NCBI RefSeq assembly: GCF_002001165.1
Contig: NZ_MUNQ01000008.1
Location: 186,001-250,000 of the forward strand
From: Rhodanobacter sp. C05
GTDB taxonomy: Bacteria > Pseudomonadota > Gammaproteobacteria > Xanthomonadales > Rhodanobacteraceae
Reading direction: 5' to 3'
DNA length: 64,000 bases
Shown here: piece by piece, positions 9,701 through 17,423 of the stretch
How positions within the stretch are numbered: the first letter of the stretch is position 1
How the letters are laid out: every line of letters begins with the position of its first letter
Made by a program: the position numbers and the translations under genes
Notes under the pieces: generated by a model
Database searches by the model: none
What the model saw: only the letters and a program-made list of their open reading frames with translations
Told to the model about the DNA's origin: nothing

Positions 9701-10162
9701 GACGTCGAGATCCATGCCGGTGGCGAACGGAAAGGATTGCTCAGCAAGCGGTTCGGGCCAGGCTCTGGCGGTGAACACCGCACGCCGCTGTACGTGATCT
9801 TCGGCGCGGCGCTGGCGGCTGCGTTCGGCAAGTCACCAGGGACGGCCGGGTGCGGCGGACTGATCATGCTGGATGAGGCCTTCGAGAAGATGGACGCCCA
9901 GAACGTCCGCGCGACGGCCGAGTACCTCAATGCCTTGGGCCTGCAGATGATCATCGCCGGACCCGAGTCCGACCAGGCCAAGATGTCGTCGTTCCTGGAC
10001 GTCTACTGGGACATGGCGCGCTTCGGCTCGAAGCGGATCCAACTGTTCCGCAACGAAGTGAAGCCCGCTGCCCGAGAGCTGCTGGCCAGCGATATCGTCA
10101 GCGTCCATCCAGAGCTGATGGACGAGGCACTGGCTGAGGTCGGGACGTATGCAAACGTCTGA
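6746..10162 (+). CDS. jetC: Wadjet SMC-like ATPase JetC (MukB-like)
   Basis: JetC (1138 residues) is the SMC motor that extrudes DNA loops and presents small circular DNA to the nuclease JetD. The ATG at 6746 is preceded by an excellent ribosome site (AGGAGG at 6734-6739). The Walker A loop GPNGTGKT lies at residues 30-37. The signature region FGPGSGGEHRTPLY is near residue 1010 and the Walker B segment GGLIMLDEAFEKMD near 1040. Between the head halves are two long coiled-coil arms (about 230-330 and 640-900) and a hinge-like globular part. The open frame extends much further upstream, but that part overlaps jetB in another phase and is not coding. Both ends overlap neighbours by 14 bases. 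Confidence 0.9.
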   Translation: MKQLESIGLVQYFLYNRIDLDVGRNTAFLGPNGTGKTALLDALQIVLLGADRNRIHFNASSEGKRKARSLRDYCLGVYGQRPSEVCRPSANTYVNLVFRDTETNVPVTAGVSLSAHVDSPDHIFNSLYILPGVALKTGQMIEMQGGQEMVLPWRRIQHEFRDKCREAGTTAVFTINGEEFSRQLFAGHLASRGESPNHRAIRSAFARSLKLNRDVDDLNETLRSHLIEVRPTNVTQFRARLDQFREIQRTIQQLAERLAEAEAVEKQYRIVRQYFVKAANYGYLKAVYLSEQLGAQVAEAGDTIEHLQNEEIKARSSLQTAESAATAAHKRLVTAQVALNQDPEYLRQLGSRTELAKGWESLDGLRVGFKEDLGRLVAAVRRLVGNKDLAGVQGEGANALQHLVTLSELVGREEDIQAEDTLIVANSIGTLQKAVDGVRLDMTQQSAQAATAVTVAKGDVARAGSGRASLRREVAALQALLEDEGISTAPVCDLVEVKDKDWQPALEAYLRRNVDALLVHDNNHEKNAIDFYRRNRRDIYGAKLALSTRTRPWQAPGGGRFAAQLIAGDDKAAVRFLQGELGRLALVDSSEQLRVGDKTLSIDGMVSSGGGIDRLKLARGSGLRIGAVSSEDQQRVAREDLRKAEEHQGEIKHRLELVNGIGQAMASAGDREAIQARLQAVVSQIVHQQAALNQAEILAVAGASGGVAALEEAAAVAETDHHEKDKAKTDANTALVKIGSALGGMREQLKKLIGQQAGVREQEAAARKNPLCDLNAAEDLRQSVDGQTNDDAEAAITACNKHLEDSSRHGNSANTKAWGLMTTYLANYQMENHEIRDQDWQQAQAMIHAEIKRMTELELVEKKDEADRAYIAAVEVFRSDVAHTLLNGFDAIEEQIKGLNRILDKAPEFTNGERFRFQATKVEQHKKLYDFLQRVREMGESESTLFGGSGPIPEEFRLLVEGDGKGSPLQLENSPLNDHRLFFSYDVEIHAGGERKGLLSKRFGPGSGGEHRTPLYVIFGAALAAAFGKSPGTAGCGGLIMLDEAFEKMDAQNVRATAEYLNALGLQMIIAGPESDQAKMSSFLDVYWDMARFGSKRIQLFRNEVKPAARELLASDIVSVHPELMDEALAEVGTYANV

Positions 10163-11357
10163 GCGCCGCGCGGCGGTGACGTTCTGCCCCTGGGTCGAGA
10201 CGATCCTGCGCGAGCAGCTGCAGCGCGGCGAGCGAAAGCGGGTAACTGGTTCGACCGCAGCGCCTCCGAAGACGAACCTCAAACCCACTAGCTCGATCTA
10301 CTGGCAACAGGACTTCGGCGAACGGACGCGCGGGCACGAGCAGATCCGGGCTGCGGTCAGGCAGGGTGCAATTGATGCAGGTTGGAGTGATCAGGGCGGC
10401 GAGGACCGGCCGCTGGACTGGGTGCGCGTGCGGGATGTCGATGTGCTGGCCACGCTGCTCGGCGTAAGCACGAACGTGGAACAACTGCACGCGGCTCAGG
10501 CAGGTCTCAAGCCTTGGCTGGGGCGTTACGCGCGCTTGGGCGAAGTGCTGCAGGCTTGGTCGGCGATGCGCCGGGTGCGCGCCGCTGGCCCGGAATCCTG
10601 GGAATGTTGGCGAGACGCCCTGCGGGTGCTCGATGCCCTTGCGGCCATGCCCGGTGAGGATCAGGTCATCCGTGTGCTGAGCGGACACCTATTTTCGGAC
10701 ACAAAGCGGATCGAGCAACTGCTGCCGCAGCTCGACGTGCTCTCAGGTGAAGGGTTGGCGAGCAGACATCGCAGCAAGTGGGAGGTTCTGAAGACCCTCG
10801 GCCTGGTCAAACAACCAATGCCCCTGATGGTCGCTGGGGTGGGTAGGATCCGGATGGAAGAAGGACCGGACTGCACTGTCGTGCGGCCATACGTGGGCGT
10901 TGCGCCGCAGAGCATACGTGGCTTCGTGGGCACGCCGACGTGGGTGCTGACCATCGAGAACCTCACGACGTTCCACCAGGCGGCTGAAGCGCTGCGGGGG
11001 AGGGGGGATGGCCTGGTGGTGTTCACCGCTGGCATGCCTTCGCCGGCGTGGGTGGCAGGATTCCGTGCACTAACCTGCGAGCTGCCGCCAGCAACGGCGT
11101 TTCACCACTGGGGCGACATTGATGTAGGTGGGTTTCGGATCGCGGCACGGCTGCAGGAGATCGCGATGCCCGCAGGTGTGTCGCTTCAGCCTTGGCTGAT
11201 GGATATCACGCTGGATGGTCGAGGGAACGAAGTGAAGGATTCGACTCGGGATGCCATGAGGGCTGCAGCAATCAGGGCAGGCTGGTTAACTTTCGATCGA
11301 CTGCCCGCACTGACTCTTGAACAAGAACGTTTGAGTGTGATTTTGCCCAGCCTCTGA
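10149..11357 (+). CDS. jetD: Wadjet TOPRIM nuclease JetD
   Basis: JetD (402 residues) is the endonuclease of Wadjet; its TOPRIM domain cleaves plasmid DNA once the SMC complex has reeled it in. The C-terminal half carries the expected acidic residues: the glutamate of VLTIENLTTFHQ near residue 278 and the aspartates of HHWGDIDVGGFRI near 324-331. The N-terminal half is the arm that docks onto the SMC head. The start overlaps jetC by 14 bases. The operon ends here: 210 bases later the next gene lies on the opposite strand. A weak hairpin (TCCCA/TGGGA, 11367-11380) without a T tract follows the stop, so I do not call a terminator. All catalytic motifs seem intact, so the system is probably functional. 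Confidence 0.88.
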   Translation: MQTSERRAAVTFCPWVETILREQLQRGERKRVTGSTAAPPKTNLKPTSSIYWQQDFGERTRGHEQIRAAVRQGAIDAGWSDQGGEDRPLDWVRVRDVDVLATLLGVSTNVEQLHAAQAGLKPWLGRYARLGEVLQAWSAMRRVRAAGPESWECWRDALRVLDALAAMPGEDQVIRVLSGHLFSDTKRIEQLLPQLDVLSGEGLASRHRSKWEVLKTLGLVKQPMPLMVAGVGRIRMEEGPDCTVVRPYVGVAPQSIRGFVGTPTWVLTIENLTTFHQAAEALRGRGDGLVVFTAGMPSPAWVAGFRALTCELPPATAFHHWGDIDVGGFRIAARLQEIAMPAGVSLQPWLMDITLDGRGNEVKDSTRDAMRAAAIRAGWLTFDRLPALTLEQERLSVILPSL

Positions 11358-11567
11358 TTTAACTGATCCCAATTATGGGACTTCGCCCAGACGACGGGTG
11401 CAAGCATGTGCCCGGGGCAGGTACGCATCTGAAAACTGGCAATTAGATCGGGTTTTCGGGGGTAGGGAAAAGCAGCTTTCAACCCAGAACGGTGCCCGAG
11501 AATTACCTCAACATCATGATGCGAAATAAAAAGCAGCTTCAAGGGCGCTTTATCTTGAATGAGAAGG

Positions 11568-12662
11568 TCAGTATCCGGCTACACCAAATAACTGCTGTGC
11601 CATGTTATGAGGACCCACAACATTGATCCCTGTCCCTATGCTTCTATCGCTGTGACACAATAGTTGTTCAACGGCCTTGTCAAGAATCTTCGTATCGCTT
11701 TCCTCTTGCAGGTGTGCTTGATACCAACGCATAGATAGGCCCGCCACAATGTCGGATAGCTGAATTCCAGTGCTCTCCGGTGAAGCCTTAAAGAGCAAAT
11801 CGGCCATTTTCTGGAAGTTGTAGTCCGAATATGGCGTCTTGAACTTTGTGGGATCTACCTTGGCGTTTTCAGCTTGAAATTTAGCTTCCGCAATGATTTC
11901 ATCAAAGTGCTCTTGTTCATCATGAAGGATACGACATCCTTCCAACCTTCCCGACAAATAAAAATTTATTCGAGCATAGATGTTGGCGAAGGATGAGAAG
12001 TTCGGAAGCAGCCAAACCTCCTGGTCACGCTTGCCTATATCTGGGAGAGGCAAGAATCGTCTATGCGCTTTGTCCCCTTCCTGCTCAATCATGATACGGA
12101 AGTCATGCTTGCTTTCCTCAACCTGCGAGGCAATGCCCCGAGCAACTTCGTGGGAATGTTGGCTCACACAGCTCCTGAGAAGATCGAAGTAGGCTCCAAT
12201 CTTTTCATTTGATGGGTTGTTCATGCACTGAACGAACTCATGAATAATATCGTTGGGAACTCGGTGATAGACGTAGTCCGCAAAGATGTTTTTCATCCAA
12301 ACGGTATCTTGTGACTCTTCAGCATTGAAGTATGGAGGCCAGATGAAGCCGTTGGTGATACTCGCCGCGAGCTGATACTTCTTGTCCACAACTTCAACAA
12401 AGAACGGGAAATCGTTCCTCACCAACAGGTCAACAGCGTCAAGAGCAAAGTCAGGCTTGCGCTTCAGGATCCTGCTGAGTTTGAGTTCGGTAGCTTGAAC
12501 CTTATGCTTCTTCCTCAGAGCATCAAGTTCTTTAGTAAGGCTGCTCTCGTTGGCAATCCCTACTGCAGCCAAGCTGAAAACGGCTTGTCCGCCGAAGTCT
12601 AGAGCTGCACTCGTTCGCGCGAGATCTCCGGTGTTGCCACTCTCGTCTAAGTAGAAATCCAT
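11568..12662 (-). CDS. DUF3800 domain protein (RNase H-like fold)
   Basis: The 364-residue protein opens with MDFYLDESGNTGD, the hallmark of DUF3800, in which D6 and E7 are the presumed metal ligands of an RNase H-like fold. The distal family motif IQLSDIVAG appears near residue 307 (Q-x-x-D). DUF3800 proteins are common in mobile and defence regions; nuclease activity is suspected but is not proven for this one. The start has a strong ribosome site (GGGGAGAG just upstream). It is the last gene of a three-gene operon, 19 bases after the NDT-like gene. It is longer than many DUF3800 proteins (about 220-280), with an insertion around residues 110-190. Confidence 0.75.
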   Translation of the reverse strand: MDFYLDESGNTGDLARTSAALDFGGQAVFSLAAVGIANESSLTKELDALRKKHKVQATELKLSRILKRKPDFALDAVDLLVRNDFPFFVEVVDKKYQLAASITNGFIWPPYFNAEESQDTVWMKNIFADYVYHRVPNDIIHEFVQCMNNPSNEKIGAYFDLLRSCVSQHSHEVARGIASQVEESKHDFRIMIEQEGDKAHRRFLPLPDIGKRDQEVWLLPNFSSFANIYARINFYLSGRLEGCRILHDEQEHFDEIIAEAKFQAENAKVDPTKFKTPYSDYNFQKMADLLFKASPESTGIQLSDIVAGLSMRWYQAHLQEESDTKILDKAVEQLLCHSDRSIGTGINVVGPHNMAQQLFGVAGY

Positions 12663-12681
12663 ACTCTCCCCGTTGCCGTGA

Positions 12682-13215
12682 TCAATTACGAATAGATGTC
12701 GTCAATAAATCTTTTCGGCTCAATGCTGCACATATTGCGTCCCGCGCCGCTATCGGTGAGTCGTATGGAATTACCTTGACGACTGATGGCAGTCCGAGAG
12801 CCATGAGCGACACATAGCCTTCCCCAACTTGTAGCTGGTGGCTGGTGTGATCCGGATTTTGGTAGGCCACGGGAGACGCCCGGTGCGCTCCGTTCGTCTG
12901 AAAAAGGATCGTGATAGGAATTGCGCGCGACGCCGCGATCTGGAGCTCAATTCCCAAACCTGTCGAAGGAAAACTGGCTTCTGCGACGACGATATCTGCC
13001 CATTCGACCATCTCCTTGTCCCATAGGTAACACAGCCGTGCCCGTTCATTGAATGGCTTCTCCGCGAGTTGCGGGTCACTGTCGCGTAGCGCGTATTTGA
13101 CCTCAGCCCCCAGCTCTCGCTTGAGATGTTCGGCGGTGTCGTGAAGGAAACGTACGTAATCTTCGAACTCATCGCGAGGCACATGCGTAAGAGCACAAGC
13201 AAGATAAATCTTCAT
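12682..13215 (-). CDS. Nucleoside 2-deoxyribosyltransferase-like protein
   Basis: This 177-residue protein starts with the strand MKIYLACALTHVPRDEFEDY and carries ADIVVAEASFPSTGLGIELQ, where E90 occupies the position of the catalytic glutamate in nucleoside 2-deoxyribosyltransferases (pattern G-x-G-x-E). The fold is a Rossmann-like one related to TIR and other NAD- or nucleotide-processing domains. The reaction could be N-glycosidic cleavage of a nucleotide or of NAD; the substrate is unknown. It sits between the YaaC-like gene (8 bases upstream) and the DUF3800 gene (19 bases downstream), so the three are almost certainly co-transcribed. An abortive-infection effector is one reading, but this is inference from fold and neighbourhood. 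Confidence 0.6.
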   Translation of the reverse strand: MKIYLACALTHVPRDEFEDYVRFLHDTAEHLKRELGAEVKYALRDSDPQLAEKPFNERARLCYLWDKEMVEWADIVVAEASFPSTGLGIELQIAASRAIPITILFQTNGAHRASPVAYQNPDHTSHQLQVGEGYVSLMALGLPSVVKVIPYDSPIAARDAICAALSRKDLLTTSIRN

Positions 13216-13223
13216 AAGGCGTC

Positions 13224-14273
13224 TTAGGTCGCTGGTCGGACGTTTGGCATCATGAATTGCTGACCTGTCAGCTCAGCTGCCATCTCGTCGATGAATTGGA
13301 TGGGGGACATGCGTATGAACTCGGTGAGGAGCCAGTTCTTTTGACCAGCAAGAAACGCTGCCAACTGCATCGGTCGATACCTACAGATTTCACTCAGTCT
13401 GTGCATCGCAAGGAGCGTGCAGGTAAGTGGGGAGCGGGCCAAGCGCGCGGGCCCGGGGACGACAGCTTTTGCGTACCACAGCGTTTGAGAGCCGGCGAGA
13501 TACTGCAGATCCAGACGTAGCGAGCTGAGGAAAGCAGAGGCTTGCGCGATGGACGCGGGTTGCCGATCTAGGCTCGGAGATGCCAGGTTGAACGAGGCGC
13601 GCGATCGTATCGCCCTAGTATCAACGGCTGCGAGATCGCGTACGAGGAGAGCGGGCAAACGGCGCACATATTTCGTGCTGGCAAAATCCTCAGAAAGCCG
13701 CGCTGCAAGGTATGCCTGACTCGTGGCGTCGTCGAAAATAAGACGGCAATCTGTAAGCGGAAGAAACATGTCTTCCTGGCGGGTATACGTCAGGCAAAAC
13801 GTCCGATGGACGCACGGCAGGTTGAAGAGTAGCTGCTCGAGGCTGTGAATGTTTGCTGTTTCAGGCTCACCAAGATAGCTCGATAACGCAGGTGCCACGC
13901 CGTGATTCAAAATTCGGACACCTTCGTTCGAGAGGGTGATCTTGGATGTTGCACCTCGCATATTGTGGGCGCGAACTCCATGGTGTTCTGCGAACGCGAT
14001 CCCTTTAGCGACCAAGAGTGCCTTAGTAGCATTCATGAAGGAGTAGTAGAGGAGGAGGGGGGCTGATTCCACGGGGAGGCCGTTCGCTGCCGACGCAAAC
14101 GTATGCGCTTGCTGCCAGAAGAACAGGGCGTCGCTCTTGCCCTGCCGTTTGAGCCAAAGCGACACATATTCCCAGTGACTGTTAGTCAGTACTGTCCGTG
14201 TGCCCAATTGCGGCGATGTGGTCGCCTTGTGGGGTTTGACCTCACGTCCAGCAATCTTGACCGGCTCCGTCAC
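13224..14273 (-). CDS. YaaC-like protein
   Basis: The 349-residue protein contains the segment ESAPLLLYYSFMNATKALLV near residues 70-90, which I recognise as the core motif of the YaaC family (named after the Bacillus subtilis protein of unknown function). The rest is mostly helical with no membrane span. The start is a GTG at 14273 preceded by GGGGA; an ATG slightly upstream leads only to a five-codon peptide in another frame. It is the first gene of the tight operon with the NDT-like and DUF3800 genes. YaaC-like proteins have no established biochemical role, so only the family and the operon can be stated. It may be the sensor or scaffold of the module. Confidence 0.6.
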   Translation of the reverse strand: MTEPVKIAGREVKPHKATTSPQLGTRTVLTNSHWEYVSLWLKRQGKSDALFFWQQAHTFASAANGLPVESAPLLLYYSFMNATKALLVAKGIAFAEHHGVRAHNMRGATSKITLSNEGVRILNHGVAPALSSYLGEPETANIHSLEQLLFNLPCVHRTFCLTYTRQEDMFLPLTDCRLIFDDATSQAYLAARLSEDFASTKYVRRLPALLVRDLAAVDTRAIRSRASFNLASPSLDRQPASIAQASAFLSSLRLDLQYLAGSQTLWYAKAVVPGPARLARSPLTCTLLAMHRLSEICRYRPMQLAAFLAGQKNWLLTEFIRMSPIQFIDEMAAELTGQQFMMPNVRPAT

Positions 14274-14405
14274 GGCGGTATCCCCATGTGAACTCCCTCT
14301 GCAGAGAGGATATAGAAGGTAGGGGCAAACTTGCCAGAAGGTTGACGCTCCCTGGCTCGGAGTAGCGCAGCGATTTGGCGGCGCTATCGGGGGTAGAAGC
14401 GGGGG

Positions 14406-16559
14406 TCAGCAATAGGCGACGGAGTCAGCCTTGACCTGATAGCGCGCCTGGATAATTTCTTGGTGCTTCTCGGGATTGAATGTCCAGCTTTTGAGAACCA
14501 GTGTCTTGGCACCGAATGTATACGCGTAGTCGATCTGCTCCAGTGATGCGAAGTGATCGCCCAGCAGGCCATCACGGGTCAGGTAGCGATCGAGATCAGC
14601 GGTGCTAAACGCATCGCCGTCCCAGAAGCGATAAACCGTTTCCGGGCCTCGAATTTCGCCGCGGCTTACAACGTTGATGAACTCATGGGCTTGGCGCACC
14701 GGGTGACTCTCGATAAGGGTACCGGTAAAAACACGATTGGCGATGAGCACAGCGGTGCGGATCGCCGTAGGCGGCGGTAAGTTCCACCCCAAAGTCTTCC
14801 ACACCTTCGTCTGGTAGGCGACTTCACTGAATTTCTGCTGGCGAAGGGTCAGCTGCGTGCCGGCCTTCCGGATGTGGTCGTAGCTGTTGCGCATCTCATG
14901 CGGATTGCAGGGGTGATATGCATTCTTGCACTCGAACAGATACAGCACACCGTCCCGGTAAGCGACCAGATCGGTATCCCCGGTCTTGCTCTTCTTCGAA
15001 TCCGACACCTCCACGCCGACACGGAAGCCCGCGCCCCGCAAAGCCTGCGCTACGGCCGCCTGCATCGGGTCGTCTCCGTCGATTCGATCGGCGTTCAGCC
15101 GATTGGCGAAGGCGACGTTGCGCACAAGATTGGAATTGGCGATTAGCGACGGCGCGAGCAGGTAGTAGTCGTCGATCTTCAGGAACGGGGTGTACTGGAG
15201 ATCGACGAGCTCACGTGTTTCGTCACATACCAACAACGCCAGAATCCTTTCGGCCTTCTCTTGCGGCAGCACGGTACCGAGGAGGGCAAGCAATTGCTCC
15301 CGTTGCATGACCGCGACGACCGAGTGCAGGGCCAACCGTCGGCGGTCCGCCGTGTCCTCTACCTTCTCCAATTCGCGCTGGAACAGATAGGCCATCAGAG
15401 CAAAGAGGCGATTGACCTTGAACAAGTCGATCGACAGGACACCGGGGGCAACTTCGAATGGCTCCAGCTCGAAGTCCTCATAGTCTTCGACGCTCAGCTG
15501 CAGCAGTGCCAACAGGTCCTCACGGAAATACCGGTCGTCGGCCAGCGGCTTAAGCAGATTTGGAATGTTGGGAATACCAAACGTGATCCGTGGCAGCGGC
15601 CGAGTCTTAATTTCGACGAAGCGCTCGATGATGCCTTCGTATGACACCTTGAAGATGTCCAAGAGGGACATGGGCGGTTGATCGATCTTCTCCCATAGCT
15701 CTTCCAGCTTCCGCCGTCCGATGAGCACCTGCATTTCCATCTGCACGTAACCCATGCGCACAGACTTCTCGACGTCGAGGTCGATCGATTCCACGACGAT
15801 GTCGTTGCCTACGAGTTGAGCGCGATACGGCAAGCCATCGATTAGGGCTTCCGCCTGATACAACTCTTCCAATCGCAGAGCGCAGTGGAGGTCCTCACTG
15901 TAGGTGCCGTCCAACTTGTAGAGCGCCTGTTCGTCCGTGTAGAGGAAGTCTTTTTTGTGAAGTCCCTCGGCTTTGCGGTAGAGAGCAATTACTCGCGAAA
16001 CAGCGCTGGCGATGTCTTCGGGGCTGATTCGCCCAGTTGGGCTCACCGCCGCATTGGGATCGGGCAGTCCGCCGTGGGCAAACGTCTGATTGGCCAGCAC
16101 CAGGAAGGTCTTGAGCGCCTTGCCGCGTCGACGGGATAGGCGGGTGAGCAGCCCATCGCGCAGGCGTTTGGCCTCCGAGACAAGCTCGTATAGCGCGTCG
16201 ACGGACTCTAGGTATTGAAGCCATCGGTTCTCCAGGCCGAGCGCGTCATGCAGGCGGCCCAACAATCGGACCAGCTCGCGTAGCGCGCCGGCCTTGAAGT
16301 CATAGCGCGAGGCACGCAGGACGCCGCGACGACGCAAGTTGGCGAGTAGGGCATTGCCGTCGTCCACCATCGCTACCGACAACGTCAAAGCCGCCGCTTC
16401 GTGTCGCTGGTTCTGCTTGAGGAGGTCGTGAATCCGGTCGATGTGGTCTCGCGACGATTTGCCCTGCGCGGCCTGTCCGACCTGGGCGCGAACCCATGCT
16501 TCCTTCGCTGCTATGGTGGGGCACGACAACAGCTGTTTCTCGACCGTTTCCACACTCAT
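14406..16559 (-). CDS. Large protein with C-terminal PD-(D/E)XK nuclease-like domain
   Basis: The 717-residue protein has a long helical N-terminal part without recognisable family. Its C-terminal region around residues 515-560 reads GDTDLVAYRDGVLYLFECKN, which is the D-x(n)-E-x-K core of restriction-endonuclease-fold nucleases; the aspartate is near residue 529 and the ECK triad near 541-543. The segment before it (AAVAQALRGAGFRVGVEV) is the usual helix-strand that precedes the core. The protein is soluble and has no helicase or ATPase motif. It lies 132 bases upstream of the YaaC-like operon on the same strand and could be transcribed with it. A defence nuclease is a reasonable guess. The target is unknown. 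Confidence 0.6.
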   Translation of the reverse strand: MSVETVEKQLLSCPTIAAKEAWVRAQVGQAAQGKSSRDHIDRIHDLLKQNQRHEAAALTLSVAMVDDGNALLANLRRRGVLRASRYDFKAGALRELVRLLGRLHDALGLENRWLQYLESVDALYELVSEAKRLRDGLLTRLSRRRGKALKTFLVLANQTFAHGGLPDPNAAVSPTGRISPEDIASAVSRVIALYRKAEGLHKKDFLYTDEQALYKLDGTYSEDLHCALRLEELYQAEALIDGLPYRAQLVGNDIVVESIDLDVEKSVRMGYVQMEMQVLIGRRKLEELWEKIDQPPMSLLDIFKVSYEGIIERFVEIKTRPLPRITFGIPNIPNLLKPLADDRYFREDLLALLQLSVEDYEDFELEPFEVAPGVLSIDLFKVNRLFALMAYLFQRELEKVEDTADRRRLALHSVVAVMQREQLLALLGTVLPQEKAERILALLVCDETRELVDLQYTPFLKIDDYYLLAPSLIANSNLVRNVAFANRLNADRIDGDDPMQAAVAQALRGAGFRVGVEVSDSKKSKTGDTDLVAYRDGVLYLFECKNAYHPCNPHEMRNSYDHIRKAGTQLTLRQQKFSEVAYQTKVWKTLGWNLPPPTAIRTAVLIANRVFTGTLIESHPVRQAHEFINVVSRGEIRGPETVYRFWDGDAFSTADLDRYLTRDGLLGDHFASLEQIDYAYTFGAKTLVLKSWTFNPEKHQEIIQARYQVKADSVAYC

Positions 16560-16885
16560 TGGACCGACTCCGCCTCTGGGAAGATATAACTGGTGGCGAG
16601 GCGATTCTTCTCAAGCCGGCGCACGCGCGTGGACCCATCGTCGCACGTTCGTGCGGTGCGACACGTAGAGTGACTAGGGACATCGGGCCTTCGTGTTCCC
16701 GGTAGGACGAGGCAAGAAGGCTCGGCATTATTCCGGAAACGCGGGGTAGACGAGCAGTGTTCGTGCCACGGTGGCGTCGGGCAGACGTGAGGCTTGTAGA
16801 GCTAAGGGGAGTGTGAGCCATGAAAAAAACCCCGCAGGAGAGATCCAGCGAGGCTTCGGTTATTCGGACTCAGATTCGGCAGAAA
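16560..16885. other. Intergenic stretch with the H-NS gene terminator
   Basis: About 325 bases separate the start of the 717-aa nuclease gene from the stop of the H-NS gene, both on the minus strand. The stretch must hold the promoter of the nuclease gene; I cannot pick out clear -35/-10 boxes. It also holds the terminator at 16823-16853. No further gene is evident. Confidence 0.5.
16823..16853 (-). terminator. Rho-independent terminator after the H-NS gene
   Basis: Read on the minus strand, CCTCGC pairs with GCGGGG (one G-T wobble) around a 12-base loop and is followed directly by seven T residues. It lies about 33 bases after the stop of the H-NS family gene, in the right place and orientation to end its transcript and to insulate the nuclease gene downstream. 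Confidence 0.7.
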
Positions 16886-17302
16886 TTAAGTTTTGACGAC
16901 CTTTTTGGTTGCTTTTTTCCCTTTGGTGGCCACCGTCTTCTTGGCTGGTGCCGCCTTGGATGTACCACCGTCGATCAGGAAGCTCTCTAGGGTCACACCA
17001 CGTTTCTTCAGTGCACCAGCGAGCCAGAGTGGACGCTTCCCACGACCGGACCAAGTCTGCTCAGGGTTGGCAGGATTGCGGTACTTCGGTGCCACCGAGG
17101 ACTTCTTGCCGTTCTTTGTTCCTTTGCTGCGACGGGCCGGATAGACCTCATCCAAATTCAGGCCGGCAGATTTGAGTAAGCCATCAATCTTTTCACGGAC
17201 GGTGCGAACCTGGGTTGCATGAGCTTCTTGCATCTGGGCGTTCGCGCCCGCGATGAGGGCTTGGAGTTCTTTGGGGGACAGTGCTTTCAGATCAATTGCC
17301 AT
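16886..17302 (-). CDS. H-NS family nucleoid-associated protein
   Basis: The 138-residue protein has the H-NS layout: an N-terminal coiled-coil oligomerisation part (about 1-60, starting MAIDLKALSPKELQALI) and the C-terminal DNA-binding motif YRNPANPEQTWSGRGKRPLW near residues 75-95. A lysine/alanine-rich tail ending TKGKKATKKVVKT follows. Such proteins bind AT-rich and foreign DNA and silence it, often forming mixed oligomers with the core-genome H-NS. The start at 17302 is chosen over an in-frame ATG seven codons upstream because AAAGGAAA sits at the proper distance from it. The gene ends in a clear terminator. Carriage inside a defence-type island suggests a role in keeping the island quiet, which is inference. 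Confidence 0.85.
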   Translation of the reverse strand: MAIDLKALSPKELQALIAGANAQMQEAHATQVRTVREKIDGLLKSAGLNLDEVYPARRSKGTKNGKKSSVAPKYRNPANPEQTWSGRGKRPLWLAGALKKRGVTLESFLIDGGTSKAAPAKKTVATKGKKATKKVVKT

Positions 17303-17360
17303 GATTTTCCTTTGGATGATCAAGTTAAGTAACGAGCGCGGTAACGTAGTCTAGCCAATC

Positions 17361-17386
17361 GGCCTAATTACCTAGGATAGGCCTAT
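17361..17386. promoter_or_regulatory. Palindromic control region between divergent H-NS and SEC-C genes
   Basis: GGCCTA (17361-17366) and TAGGCC (17378-17383) form an inverted repeat around the palindrome CCTAGG (17371-17376). ATAGGCCTAT (17377-17386) is itself a perfect ten-base palindrome. The elements lie in the 121-base gap between two divergent genes, so an operator is plausible. No regulator can be assigned. Confidence 0.35.
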
Positions 17387-17423
17387 TTCGTATGTTCACA
17401 TCCCAAAGCCATAGGGAGTCAAC

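Noticed and set aside
11367-11380. Hairpin TCCCA/TGGGA after jetD as a terminator
   Set aside because: Only a five-base stem and no following T tract.
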